From Cupriavidus sp. AU9028 (GTDB lineage Bacteria > Pseudomonadota > Gammaproteobacteria > Burkholderiales > Burkholderiaceae): DNA of 64,000 nt. The stretch is taken from positions 1-64,000 of the forward strand of contig NZ_JAIMCG010000008.1 of the NCBI RefSeq assembly GCF_019795295.1, in the 5' to 3' direction. The first letter of the stretch is position 1. Each line of letters starts with the position of its first letter. Under the pieces are notes generated by a model. That model did no database searches. It was given only the letters and a program-made list of their open reading frames with translations, and was not told the origin of the DNA. Positions 9,199-17,146 of the stretch are shown here, piece by piece. Made by a program: the position numbers and the translations under genes.

Positions 9199-11064
9199 TC
9201 AGTCCTGCAACGCCTGCACGGCCCGCAGCCCCTGCTCGAGGGCGGCGGTCAGCGACGGGATGCCCGCGCTATCGCTGTTGGCGATGGTCACGTGCGGGAA
9301 TGGCGTGCGCACCGCGGCTTCGGCGTCGATGCCGGCACCAGGACCGTCATGCAGCGGCGTGGGCCGGTAGCTGTAGCCATGTGCCCAGCGGTTGACCGTG
9401 ATCGCGCTCACGTCGCGCCTCGCCTCGAAGCCGCCCGCGGCCAGCATGCGATCCAGCTGGGCCAGGATCTCGCGCTCCATCGCCTCGTAGGGCGTGCCGA
9501 GCAGCCACGCGCGCCCCGCGCGGAAGCGGTCGCGCGCGGGCATGCCGCTGTCCGGCACGACGGGCACCTGCACCATGTGCAGCACCACCGGTTGCTCCGG
9601 CCTCGCCTGCGCCGGCGTCTCCAGCCAGACGTCGGTATAGGACATGGTGGGGGCGTGGATACGGCCGGCGCGCAGCGCCGCGAACGCGCGCCAGTCGTTC
9701 AGCGCGACCTTGCTGTAGACCAGCGGCGCCTTGACCGCGTCGCGCAAGGCGTCCTTGCGTGCGGCCGGCAGCGGCGGCAGCAGGAACGGGATCATCATGT
9801 TGTAGCCGGCCAGCACCACATGGCGCGCTTCGATGCGATGCAGATTGCCGCGCCAGCCATAGGTGACCCGCGTCAGCGTCGCCTCCGGTTCGACCGCGAG
9901 TACCGTGCTGTTCAGGCGCAGCCGTACGGGCGCATCGTCCCGGTCCAGCCTTGCGTAGTCGAAGCGTGCCTCGGCAATGCGGGCAGCCGGACCGGCCGGG
10001 GCCGCTGCCGGGATCAGCGCCCGCACCAGCAGCCGCGCCAGGCCTGCGTTGCCATCGGGCAGCCACAGCCGCGCCTGCGGCGATTGCCCCAGCGTTGCCG
10101 TGCCCGTGGGTGCGACGCCCAGGCCCGCCGGCAGGCCAATGGCGGCGGCATCGAGCACGGACACGCCTTCGATGTCCAGCGCATAGGTATCGACGGTGCG
10201 ACCGCGCAGGAAGCGCCGCCCTGCCAGTCCGACTCCGGCGCGGTCGCGCAGGAACGCGGCATAGCTGGTGCGGGCAAGGTAGTCGTGCCGCTGCGGCGCG
10301 GTCAGATCGCCCAGGTAGTCGGTCGTGCCGGCGGCAAGGCGCGCGATGGCGGCGCGGTCGTCCGGCGGCAGCGGTGCCTGCTGCAGAAAACGCGTCACGT
10401 CCCCTGCCCCGGCGCCCTGTCGATCGGACTGCCCGCTTGCCGTCATCGTCGCTCCCATCGCGGCACCCATGGTCGCACCGATGGGATCGCCCGGCACCAG
10501 CACGTCGCGGCCGAAGTGCTCGCGGTTGAAAAACACCGCGCGGCCGATGGCGCTCGCGCCGGCGTCCGCTGGCGCGGCCTCGCGCAGCAGCTGGCCGCGG
10601 TCCAGCCCGAGCGCCTCGAAGAGCAGCGATACCGCGGGACTGGACAGCGCCGAGGCCGGCAAGCCGGCGCTGCCGCCATAGCTGACCAGCTGCTGTCCGC
10701 GCACGGTGAACTCGTTGCGTTTGGCGTGGCCGCCGAAATCGTCGTGATTGTCCAGCAGCAGGATGCGCCGTGCCGGTCCGAAGCGCTGCCGGTAATGCCA
10801 CGCCGCCACCAGGCCGCTCAGGCCGGCGCCGACGATCACCGCGTCGAAGGCCTCGCGGGCCAGCACGGGCGGGTATTGCGTGCCCTCGCGCGCCAGGCTG
10901 TGCGCCAGCGTGAAGGTGCCGGCATGGTTGCCGCGCAAGCCCGTCAGTGCTGGCGGATAAGCGGCCGCCGCGGCGGTCTGCGCATGCAGCAGCGCCGAGG
11001 GACACAGCCCGCTGCCCAGCGCCAGCGCCGCGCCGTTGAGGAAATCCCTGCGGGTGATGGTCAT
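9199..11064 (-). CDS. Tat-exported FAD-dependent amine dehydrogenase-like protein (SpdH-like)
   Basis: A periplasmic flavoprotein of 621 residues. It begins with a twin-arginine signal (TRRDFLNGAALALGSG) and cleavage near LLHAQ, so it should be exported folded with FAD bound. The dinucleotide-binding motif VIVGAGLSGLVAAW lies near residue 76, followed by FGGHAKRNEF, a signature shared with bacterial spermidine dehydrogenase; the length also matches that family (about 620). A Met/Gly/Ala repeat (GATMGAAMGATM) near residue 198 looks like a recent in-frame expansion. Its start overlaps the stop of the tri-heme cytochrome by 4 bp (ATGA), so the two are translationally coupled and the cytochrome is the likely electron acceptor. 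The substrate (polyamine or other amine) is unproven. Confidence 0.85.
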   Translation of the reverse strand: MTITRRDFLNGAALALGSGLCPSALLHAQTAAAAAYPPALTGLRGNHAGTFTLAHSLAREGTQYPPVLAREAFDAVIVGAGLSGLVAAWHYRQRFGPARRILLLDNHDDFGGHAKRNEFTVRGQQLVSYGGSAGLPASALSSPAVSLLFEALGLDRGQLLREAAPADAGASAIGRAVFFNREHFGRDVLVPGDPIGATMGAAMGATMTASGQSDRQGAGAGDVTRFLQQAPLPPDDRAAIARLAAGTTDYLGDLTAPQRHDYLARTSYAAFLRDRAGVGLAGRRFLRGRTVDTYALDIEGVSVLDAAAIGLPAGLGVAPTGTATLGQSPQARLWLPDGNAGLARLLVRALIPAAAPAGPAARIAEARFDYARLDRDDAPVRLRLNSTVLAVEPEATLTRVTYGWRGNLHRIEARHVVLAGYNMMIPFLLPPLPAARKDALRDAVKAPLVYSKVALNDWRAFAALRAGRIHAPTMSYTDVWLETPAQARPEQPVVLHMVQVPVVPDSGMPARDRFRAGRAWLLGTPYEAMEREILAQLDRMLAAGGFEARRDVSAITVNRWAHGYSYRPTPLHDGPGAGIDAEAAVRTPFPHVTIANSDSAGIPSLTAALEQGLRAVQALQD

Positions 11065-12461
11065 GGCCTCGGCTCCTGCGGTGGCGCGGTGGCGGCGCGG
11101 CGCCGGGCCACCACGGCGGAATCGACCGCTTCCGCGCGGTTGCCCCAGCCTCCGCGCACGAAGGTCAGCACGTCGGCGATCTCCTGGTCGTTCAACGTCC
11201 AGCCGTAGCCGGGCATCCGGTAGTCGGTGGCGGCGGTGTCCACCCGCGCAGTGATCGCGCCGTGCAGCAGCAGATTGATCAGCGAGGCGGCGTTGGGATC
11301 GACCACCGCGGCATTGCCGGCCAACGGCGGGAAAACCCGCGCGAAGCCCTTGCCGTCCGCGCCATGGCAGGGCATGCAGTACTGCGCGTAGAGCCGCGCA
11401 CCACCGCTCTCGAAGCGTCCAGCCCGCAGCTCGCGCGCGGCGGTATCGTCGTAGAGGAAGGGGCGCGTTTCGCCCCGTACCGCGCTCAGGCTCTTCAGGT
11501 AGACCGCGATGGCATCCAGGTCGCTGTCATGCAGGTGCTGGGTGGACATCGACACTACCTCCGACATCGGCCCGAACGAGGTCCCGTGCGCATTGCGGCC
11601 GGTGCGCAGATACTCGGCGATCTCGGCCCGGCTCCAGCTGCCCAACCCCGTCAAGCGATCGCCGCGCAGGCTGGTCGCCGACCAGCCCAGCACCTCGGCG
11701 CCGGCAAGGAAATGCTCGCTGCGCTCGTCCAGCCCCTTCTCGCCCAGCAGCAGGCCGCGCGGCGTGTGGCACGCGCCACAGTGCCCTACCGCCTGCACCA
11801 GATAGGCGCCGCGGTTCCACTGGGCCGATTGCGCGGGGTCGACGCGCATGGGCCGCTGATCGAGGAACAGCGCATTCCAGCCCCACATCAGCCAGCGCAT
11901 GCCGAATGGCCAGCGCATCCGCGCCTCGGGCGCGCTGTACCGCACCGGTGCCACCGCGCCGCGCAGATAGACGAACAGCGCCTCGACGTCGCGATCGTCC
12001 ATGCGCGCGTAGGAGGGGTACGGCATCGCCGGATACAGCCGCTTGCCGTGCCGCGCCACGCCGCGGCGCACCGCCCGGTCGAAGTCCTCCAGCGAGTAGC
12101 TGCCGATGCCGGCATCCGGGTCCGGGGTGATGTTGGTCGAGTAGATCCGGCCCAGCGGCGTGTCGATCGGCAGGCCGCCGGCGAACGGCGCCTGGCCCGG
12201 ACCGGTGTGGCAGCCGATGCAGTTGGCCGCCCGCGCCAGGTAGCGGCCGCGTTCGATGCGCGGGTCGGCCGGCGTCGGCGCGAGCACGGCAGAGGCCACG
12301 GCGGAGGAAGCAGAGGTGGCCGGTTGGGCGGCATCGGCGTACTCGGCGCCAAGCAGCCACTGCAGCGCGGTGCCGCCCAGGCCCTTGGGCGCGAGGAGCA
12401 GCAAGGCAAGCAGCACGGCGGCAATGGCAGTGGCCAGCAGGGGCCAGCGGTGAAAGCGCAT
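11061..12461 (-). CDS. Membrane-anchored tri-heme cytochrome c
   Basis: A 466-residue periplasmic cytochrome with an N-terminal membrane anchor (residues about 7-30). It has three heme sites: CIGCH at 81-85, CGACH at 228-232 and CMPCH at 362-366. This three-domain layout is that of the cytochrome subunits of periplasmic flavin or quinoprotein dehydrogenases (gluconate/alcohol dehydrogenase type), which pass electrons to ubiquinone or oxidases. It is the first gene of a two-gene operon with the Tat flavoprotein, overlapping it by 4 bp. A divergent LysR gene lies about 170 bp upstream. The start has only a weak ribosome binding site. Confidence 0.92.
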   Translation of the reverse strand: MRFHRWPLLATAIAAVLLALLLLAPKGLGGTALQWLLGAEYADAAQPATSASSAVASAVLAPTPADPRIERGRYLARAANCIGCHTGPGQAPFAGGLPIDTPLGRIYSTNITPDPDAGIGSYSLEDFDRAVRRGVARHGKRLYPAMPYPSYARMDDRDVEALFVYLRGAVAPVRYSAPEARMRWPFGMRWLMWGWNALFLDQRPMRVDPAQSAQWNRGAYLVQAVGHCGACHTPRGLLLGEKGLDERSEHFLAGAEVLGWSATSLRGDRLTGLGSWSRAEIAEYLRTGRNAHGTSFGPMSEVVSMSTQHLHDSDLDAIAVYLKSLSAVRGETRPFLYDDTAARELRAGRFESGGARLYAQYCMPCHGADGKGFARVFPPLAGNAAVVDPNAASLINLLLHGAITARVDTAATDYRMPGYGWTLNDQEIADVLTFVRGGWGNRAEAVDSAVVARRRAATAPPQEPRP

Positions 12462-12598
12462 GGGCGGGGATCGGCATCGGCAGGCCCACGGGCCTGCGGC
12501 TAGTCACAAGCGTCACATTATCCGCCGAGCCCGGCGGCATTGGCACGGGTATCCACCGGTAGGCGCGCCAACCATGCGTTCGGCGGATGCTTGACGGC

Positions 12599-12623
12599 AT
12601 AGCATCCATAAATCGGATACTAT
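12599..12623. promoter_or_regulatory. Palindromic site in front of the LysR gene
   Basis: Inverted repeat ATAGCATCC-N7-GGATACTAT, one mismatch per arm, ending six bases before the LysR start codon. Position and symmetry fit a LysR autoregulatory site serving the divergent cytochrome/LysR pair. It contains TACTAT, which could be a -10 box seven bases before the ATG and would give a leaderless transcript. Confidence 0.5.
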
Positions 12624-12629
12624 TGCCGG

Positions 12630-13643
12630 ATGGAGATTCGCCAGCTCGAAGCCTTTGCCGCCGTGATGTCCACCGGAAGCCTGACCGCCGCCGGACGCCT
12701 GCTTGGCCGCTCCCAGCCCGCCATCACGCGCTCGATCCAGGAGCTGGAGGCCCAGCTCGGCTTCGCGCTGTTCGCCCGCAGCGGGCCGCGCGTCAGTCCC
12801 ACCGCGCGTGGTTTCCTGTTCTACGAGGAAGTCGAGCCGGTGCTGCTGGGCATGCAGCAGATCCGCGCCAGCGCCGCGCAGATCGGCCGCGAGGGCAGCC
12901 GCTCGCTCAATATCGTCGCCACCCCTTCGCTTGCCGCCGGGCTGGTGCCGGCGGCGCTCGCGCGGCTGGGTACCGGCGCACCGCTGCCCGCGCAGATGCA
13001 CCTGCACAGCACGGCGCCGGAGAAGGTCGTCCATGCGGTGCTGACCGGGGCGGCGGAGGTCGGCGTGACCAGCCTGCCGCTGGAGCATCGCGACGTCGCG
13101 CTGCACTGGATCGGGCAAGCCTCGTGCGTGGTCGCGCTGCACCAGGACGACCCGCTGGCCGCGCACGAGGTGGTGCCGCTTGCCGCCTGCGCCCAGCGCA
13201 CGCTGGTGACCATGCAGAACCCCTACCGGCTGCGCCGCCACGTCGATCGCGCATTGGCGCAGGCGCGCATCGCGGTGCCGGCGCGGATCGATACCAATAC
13301 CTCGCTGAACGCGCTGGCGCTGGTGCGGGCGGGACTGGGCATGGCGGTGCTAGAGCCGGTCACCACGCACGGCGTGCCCGTGCCGGGGGTCGCCGTGCGG
13401 CGGCTGGACGTCGACATCCCGTTCCACTTCTGCCTGATTACGCCGCAGGGCCGGCCGCCCACGCCCACGGTCGAGGCGCTGACCGATGCGCTGGCGGACA
13501 CCGCGGCGCAGATGCTGCCAGGTTTCGTGCGCATCGACCCGCGCGAGACCGTGGCGTGGCAAGGGCTGGCCGCCCCGGATGGCCTGGACGGGCCGAACCA
13601 TGCGGCCGGCGCTGCCCACGCGAGCGAACCAGTGAACGACTGA
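12630..13643 (+). CDS. LysR-family transcriptional regulator
   Basis: A 337-residue DNA-binding regulator. The N-terminal winged helix-turn-helix (residues 1-60) has the classic MEIRQLEAFAAV start and the recognition segment SLTAAGRLLGRSQPAITRSI. The effector-binding periplasmic-fold domain spans about 90-295. The tail after residue 300 is unconserved and Ala-rich. It is divergent from the tri-heme cytochrome operon and co-directional with the monooxygenase, CMD and cupin genes, so either set could be its target. A strong inverted repeat lies directly before its start codon and there is no Shine-Dalgarno sequence. The effector cannot be predicted. Confidence 0.93.
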   Translation: MEIRQLEAFAAVMSTGSLTAAGRLLGRSQPAITRSIQELEAQLGFALFARSGPRVSPTARGFLFYEEVEPVLLGMQQIRASAAQIGREGSRSLNIVATPSLAAGLVPAALARLGTGAPLPAQMHLHSTAPEKVVHAVLTGAAEVGVTSLPLEHRDVALHWIGQASCVVALHQDDPLAAHEVVPLAACAQRTLVTMQNPYRLRRHVDRALAQARIAVPARIDTNTSLNALALVRAGLGMAVLEPVTTHGVPVPGVAVRRLDVDIPFHFCLITPQGRPPTPTVEALTDALADTAAQMLPGFVRIDPRETVAWQGLAAPDGLDGPNHAAGAAHASEPVND

Positions 13644-13691
13644 ATCGCCGCGCACCCCAAGGATTTCAAGGCGCCGCCCCCGCCAGGGGCG

Positions 13692-15194
13692 ATGCCAGCC
13701 AACCGGAACATCATGCAAGACCAGACCACCTCCACCTCATCCCCGCAACCCGACGCGCCGATCGGCCTCGCCGCGCTGGAAGCGCGCCTGCGCCAGGACC
13801 TGCACTGGCTGGACCTGCCCGCCAGGCCCTGGGTCCCCGCGCGCGAAGTGGACGGCGAGCCGGTGCTCGAAGTCGCCGTGATCGGTGGCGGCATGGCGGG
13901 GCTGGCGGCCAGCGCCATGCTGCGTCAGCTCGGCATCCGCGCGCGCGTCTTCGACCAGGCGCCGGAAGGCTTCGAAGGGCCCTGGGCCACCACCGCGCGG
14001 ATGGAAACACTGCGCTCGCCCAAGCAGCTGACCGGCCCCGCGCTGGGGCTGCCGGCACTGACCTTCCGCGCGTGGTTCGAAGCGCAGTTCGGCCTGGACG
14101 CCTGGGAAGCGCTGGACAAGATCCCCCGTCTGCAGTGGATGGATTACCTGCGCTGGTACCGCAAGGTGATGCAGATCGATATCGCCAACGCACACCGGGT
14201 CGAGCAGCTTCTGCCGCGCGCCGACGGCGTGGTCGAGGTGCGCATGACCTCGCCCCAGGGGCCGGTACGCGTGCTGGCGCGGCGCGTGGTGCTGGCCACG
14301 GGGCGCGATGGTCTGGGCGGCGCCTATGTGCCGGAGTTCGCCGCGGCGCTGCCGCGCCGCTTCTGGGCCCATTCGTCCGACGCAATGGACTACGGCATGC
14401 TGCGCGGCCGCCGCGTCGGCGTGATCGGTGCCGGCGCCTCGGCGATGGACAGTGCAGCCACCGCGCTGGAGGCCGGCGCCACCAGCGTCGAACTGCTGGT
14501 GCGGCGCGCCGACCTGCCGCGCATCAACAAGAGCAAGGGCTCCGGCAACCCGGGCCTGACGCACGGCCACTACGACCTGCCCGATGCGTGGAAATGGCGG
14601 CTGCGCAATTACATCAACCGGGAACAGGTGCCGCCGCCGCGCGGCAGCACCTTGCGCGTCTCGCGTCATCCAAACGCACGCTTTCACCTCGGCAGCCCGA
14701 TCCAGCAGGTGCAGGTGGATGGCGACGTGCTGCGGGTAGCCACGGCCAGCGCGCAGTTCGAGCTGGACTTCCTGATCTTCTCCACCGGCTTTCGCGTGGA
14801 CTTCGGCCTGCGGCCGGAGTTCGGCGTCATCGCGCCGCATATCCGGCTGTGGGGCGACCGTTTCCAGCCGCCTGCCGGCCAGGAAGACGAGGAGCTGCGC
14901 ACCTCGCCCGACCTCGGCCCCGTCTTCGAATTCCAGGAGAAGGCACCGGGGGCTTGCCCGGGGCTGTCGCGCATCCACTGCTTCTGCTATCCGGCCGCGC
15001 TCTCGCACGGCACCATCTCGGGCGACATTCCCGCGATCAGCGATGGCGCCCGCCGCCTCGGCCAGGGCATCGCCTCGCTACTGTATCGGGAAGATGTCGA
15101 GCTGCATTTCGCCGCGCTGCAGGCGTATGCCGAGCCGGAACTGTACGGCGACGAGTGGACCCCTGCCACCGCTGCAGCCCGGCAGGACCGATGA
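13692..15194 (+). CDS. FAD/NAD(P)-dependent monooxygenase-like oxidoreductase
   Basis: A 500-residue soluble flavoprotein with two Rossmann motifs: VIGGGMAGLAAS near residue 60 for FAD and VGVIGAGASAMDSA near residue 243 for NAD(P)H. Between them FWAHSS resembles the FxGxxxH fingerprint region of flavin-containing and Baeyer-Villiger monooxygenases, though it is not a full match. A later ATG (13713) is an alternative start; neither has a clear ribosome binding site. It lies 48 bp after the LysR gene and 70 bp before the fused CMD protein, consistent with a transcription unit. The substrate is unknown. Confidence 0.85.
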   Translation: MPANRNIMQDQTTSTSSPQPDAPIGLAALEARLRQDLHWLDLPARPWVPAREVDGEPVLEVAVIGGGMAGLAASAMLRQLGIRARVFDQAPEGFEGPWATTARMETLRSPKQLTGPALGLPALTFRAWFEAQFGLDAWEALDKIPRLQWMDYLRWYRKVMQIDIANAHRVEQLLPRADGVVEVRMTSPQGPVRVLARRVVLATGRDGLGGAYVPEFAAALPRRFWAHSSDAMDYGMLRGRRVGVIGAGASAMDSAATALEAGATSVELLVRRADLPRINKSKGSGNPGLTHGHYDLPDAWKWRLRNYINREQVPPPRGSTLRVSRHPNARFHLGSPIQQVQVDGDVLRVATASAQFELDFLIFSTGFRVDFGLRPEFGVIAPHIRLWGDRFQPPAGQEDEELRTSPDLGPVFEFQEKAPGACPGLSRIHCFCYPAALSHGTISGDIPAISDGARRLGQGIASLLYREDVELHFAALQAYAEPELYGDEWTPATAAARQDR

Positions 15195-15264
15195 CGGCGC
15201 TGCCGTGCCGAGCATCGACCAGCATTGACCGACTTCGAACCAGACAACACCAACCCTTGCGCCC

Positions 15265-16473
15265 ATGACCGACGCCACCAACGCCACCAACGCCACCACT
15301 GCTACCGATAGCGAAGCCCTTCCCTTCGACCAGATCGACCGCCTCGCGGGACTGCAGGCCGGCGCCAGCACCCACACGCTGCGCCATCGCCGCGACAAGG
15401 TCGCCAACGCGACCCAGGGCAGCTACGACGCGCTGTTCGACCCGGCCCTGCCCGGCCTGACCGTGGCCGAGCGCCTTGCGGTTGCACTGTACGCGGCGCG
15501 CCTCACGCCTGCCGCGCAATTGCTGGCGCATTACCGCGAGCGCCTGCAGCAGGCGGGCACCGACGCGGCGCAGATCGAGGCGATCGCCGCCGGCGACGTC
15601 GGAACCGTGTCCTCGCCCCGCCTGCGCGCGATGCTGGCCTTTACCCGGGCGCTGATCGAAAAGCCGGTCGAGGGCGACCGCGACGCGCTGCTGACGCTGC
15701 CCGCGGCCGGCCTGTCCACGCCGGAGGTCGTCACGCTGGCGCAGCTGATCGCCTTCCTGTCGTACCAGGTACGCCTGGTCGCCGGCCTGCGCGCGCTCGA
15801 TGCCGCCGCTGCCCTGCCGCAGGCCGAGCCCGCCGCCCCCGGGGGTGACGGTCCGCTCGGCGCGGCCAAGCCGGCGCCGACGCTGCTGGACAACCCGATC
15901 AAGATCAACGGCTTCACCAACGAAGTGCTGGACTGGAAGGCCTGGCTCGACGTAGTGCCGGTGGATCGCGCCACGCCCGAGCAGATCGCCGTGCTGGAGG
16001 AGAGCCACCCCAAGGCCAAGGTGTCGGACTACTACCTGTTCCTGGTGCACCAGCCCGAGATCCTCCGGCAACGCTCGGCCGCGTTCAATGCCATCATGTA
16101 CGCCCCCGGCGGCATGGCACGCGCGGAACGCGAGCTGGCCAGCACGGTCGTATCGGTGATCAATGGCTGCGTCTACTGCGCCTCGGTGCATGCCCAGCGC
16201 TTCGAGCAGCTGGCCAAGCGCAACGACGCGGTGGCACAGGTATTCCGCGATCCGCGCACTGCCGGCACGACCGCGCGCGAGCGCGCGATCGCGGCGTTCT
16301 CGGTGGCGCTGACCGAGCATCCGGACCGCATCGGCGCCGACACCCTGGCGCCGCTGCAGGCGGTCGGGCTGCAGCCTGCCGAGATCCTCGACCTGATCCA
16401 CGCCATCGCCATCTTCGCCTGGGCAAACCGGCTGATGCTGAATCTGGGCGAGCCTGTCTTTCCGGCCGCCTGA
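15265..16473 (+). CDS. Fused CMD-domain / alkylhydroperoxidase-like protein
   Basis: A 402-residue protein with two AhpD/carboxymuconolactone decarboxylase-like halves. The N-terminal half (about 20-195) begins FDQIDRLAGLQAG, carries QGSYDALFDP and lacks the CxxC pair; it looks like the Avi_7170-type CMD family. The C-terminal half (about 205-400) has the redox motif CVYCASVHAQRF, typical of peroxidase-related enzymes (Avi_7169 type). In many genomes these are separate neighbouring genes; here they are one chain joined by an Ala/Pro/Gly linker (about 190-210). The first codons form a 9-bp tandem repeat encoding Ala-Thr-Asn. No signal peptide. A role in peroxide removal beside the monooxygenase is inference. 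Confidence 0.82.
   Translation: MTDATNATNATTATDSEALPFDQIDRLAGLQAGASTHTLRHRRDKVANATQGSYDALFDPALPGLTVAERLAVALYAARLTPAAQLLAHYRERLQQAGTDAAQIEAIAAGDVGTVSSPRLRAMLAFTRALIEKPVEGDRDALLTLPAAGLSTPEVVTLAQLIAFLSYQVRLVAGLRALDAAAALPQAEPAAPGGDGPLGAAKPAPTLLDNPIKINGFTNEVLDWKAWLDVVPVDRATPEQIAVLEESHPKAKVSDYYLFLVHQPEILRQRSAAFNAIMYAPGGMARAERELASTVVSVINGCVYCASVHAQRFEQLAKRNDAVAQVFRDPRTAGTTARERAIAAFSVALTEHPDRIGADTLAPLQAVGLQPAEILDLIHAIAIFAWANRLMLNLGEPVFPAA
15274..15298 (+). repeat. 9-bp tandem repeat in the start of the CMD fusion gene
   Basis: The unit gccaccaac is repeated about 2.8 times in frame and encodes Ala-Thr-Asn repeats at residues 4-12. Slippage would add or remove three residues without a frameshift. Confidence 0.7.
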
Positions 16474-16528
16474 AGCAGCGGACCGGGGAGGCAGCACCGG
16501 CGTAGCGCACCGACATCAGGAGAACAGC

Positions 16529-16972
16529 ATGGGCATCGACAGCGGCAACCTGTATGCCTCGGTAGAGGCGGGCCAGCACGTAGCGGCCAGCGAGGACGGC
16601 GAGGAGCATTTTGACAGCCTGCTGCAGCGCCCCGGCGCCCGCATCGAGCGGATCGTCTCCACCGGCCAGGCCAGTCCACCCGACTTCTGGTACGACAATC
16701 CGCACGACGAATGGGTGGTGCTGCTACGTGGCAGCGCCGGCCTGCGCCTGCGCACGCCCGCGTCGGAGCTGGCACCCCAGGCCGAGCTGCCGCCGGGCGA
16801 GGACGGCGAAGACACCGAGGTCGTGCTGGCACCGGGCGACTGGATTCATCTTCCCGCGCATTGCCGGCATCGGGTCGACTGGACCGATGCACTGGAAACC
16901 ACGGTCTGGCTGGCGGTGCATTTCGACGAAGGCGCGCCGCCGCAGAAGCGGCGGGCGGGGAAAGTGGTGTAG
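16529..16972 (+). CDS. Cupin-domain protein
   Basis: A 147-residue single-domain beta-barrel cupin. The region WYDNPHDEWVVLLRGSAGL (about 51-69) matches cupin motif 1, and LAPGDWIHLPAHCRHRVDWT (about 106-125) matches motif 2, with His/Glu residues suited to binding one metal ion. The start has a good AGGAG ribosome binding site. It follows the CMD fusion gene by about 55 bp on the same strand, so it is probably the last gene of the LysR-adjacent unit. Enzymatic or sensory function is unknown. A REP-like palindrome separates it from the convergent ftsK gene. Confidence 0.87.
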   Translation: MGIDSGNLYASVEAGQHVAASEDGEEHFDSLLQRPGARIERIVSTGQASPPDFWYDNPHDEWVVLLRGSAGLRLRTPASELAPQAELPPGEDGEDTEVVLAPGDWIHLPAHCRHRVDWTDALETTVWLAVHFDEGAPPQKRRAGKVV

Positions 16973-16998
16973 CGCTGCAGGCATGGCGGGCGCTCGCT

Positions 16999-17118
16999 GG
17001 CCCTCTCCCCCGGCCCCTCTCCCACAGGTGGGAGAGGGGAGCCAAATCGTTAGCGCTTCAATCGCCTTGGGGTTTTTTCCCCTCTCCCGCACGCGGGAGA
17101 GGGGCCGGGGGAGAGGGC
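16999..17118. repeat. REP/BIME-like palindromic repeat, copy 1
   Basis: The left arm begins CCCTCTCCCCCGGCCCCTC and the right arm ends with its exact reverse complement; each arm carries its own small GGGAGAGG hairpin. The element fills the gap between the convergent cupin and ftsK genes, where it could also terminate transcription in both directions. Confidence 0.9.
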
Positions 17119-17146
17119 ATTCCACCGCCAGCGCCTCTACCGCCCG

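Noticed and set aside
12587-15268. Long plus-strand frame across LysR and the monooxygenase
   Set aside because: Off-frame reading of two real genes, with Arg/Ala/Pro composition.
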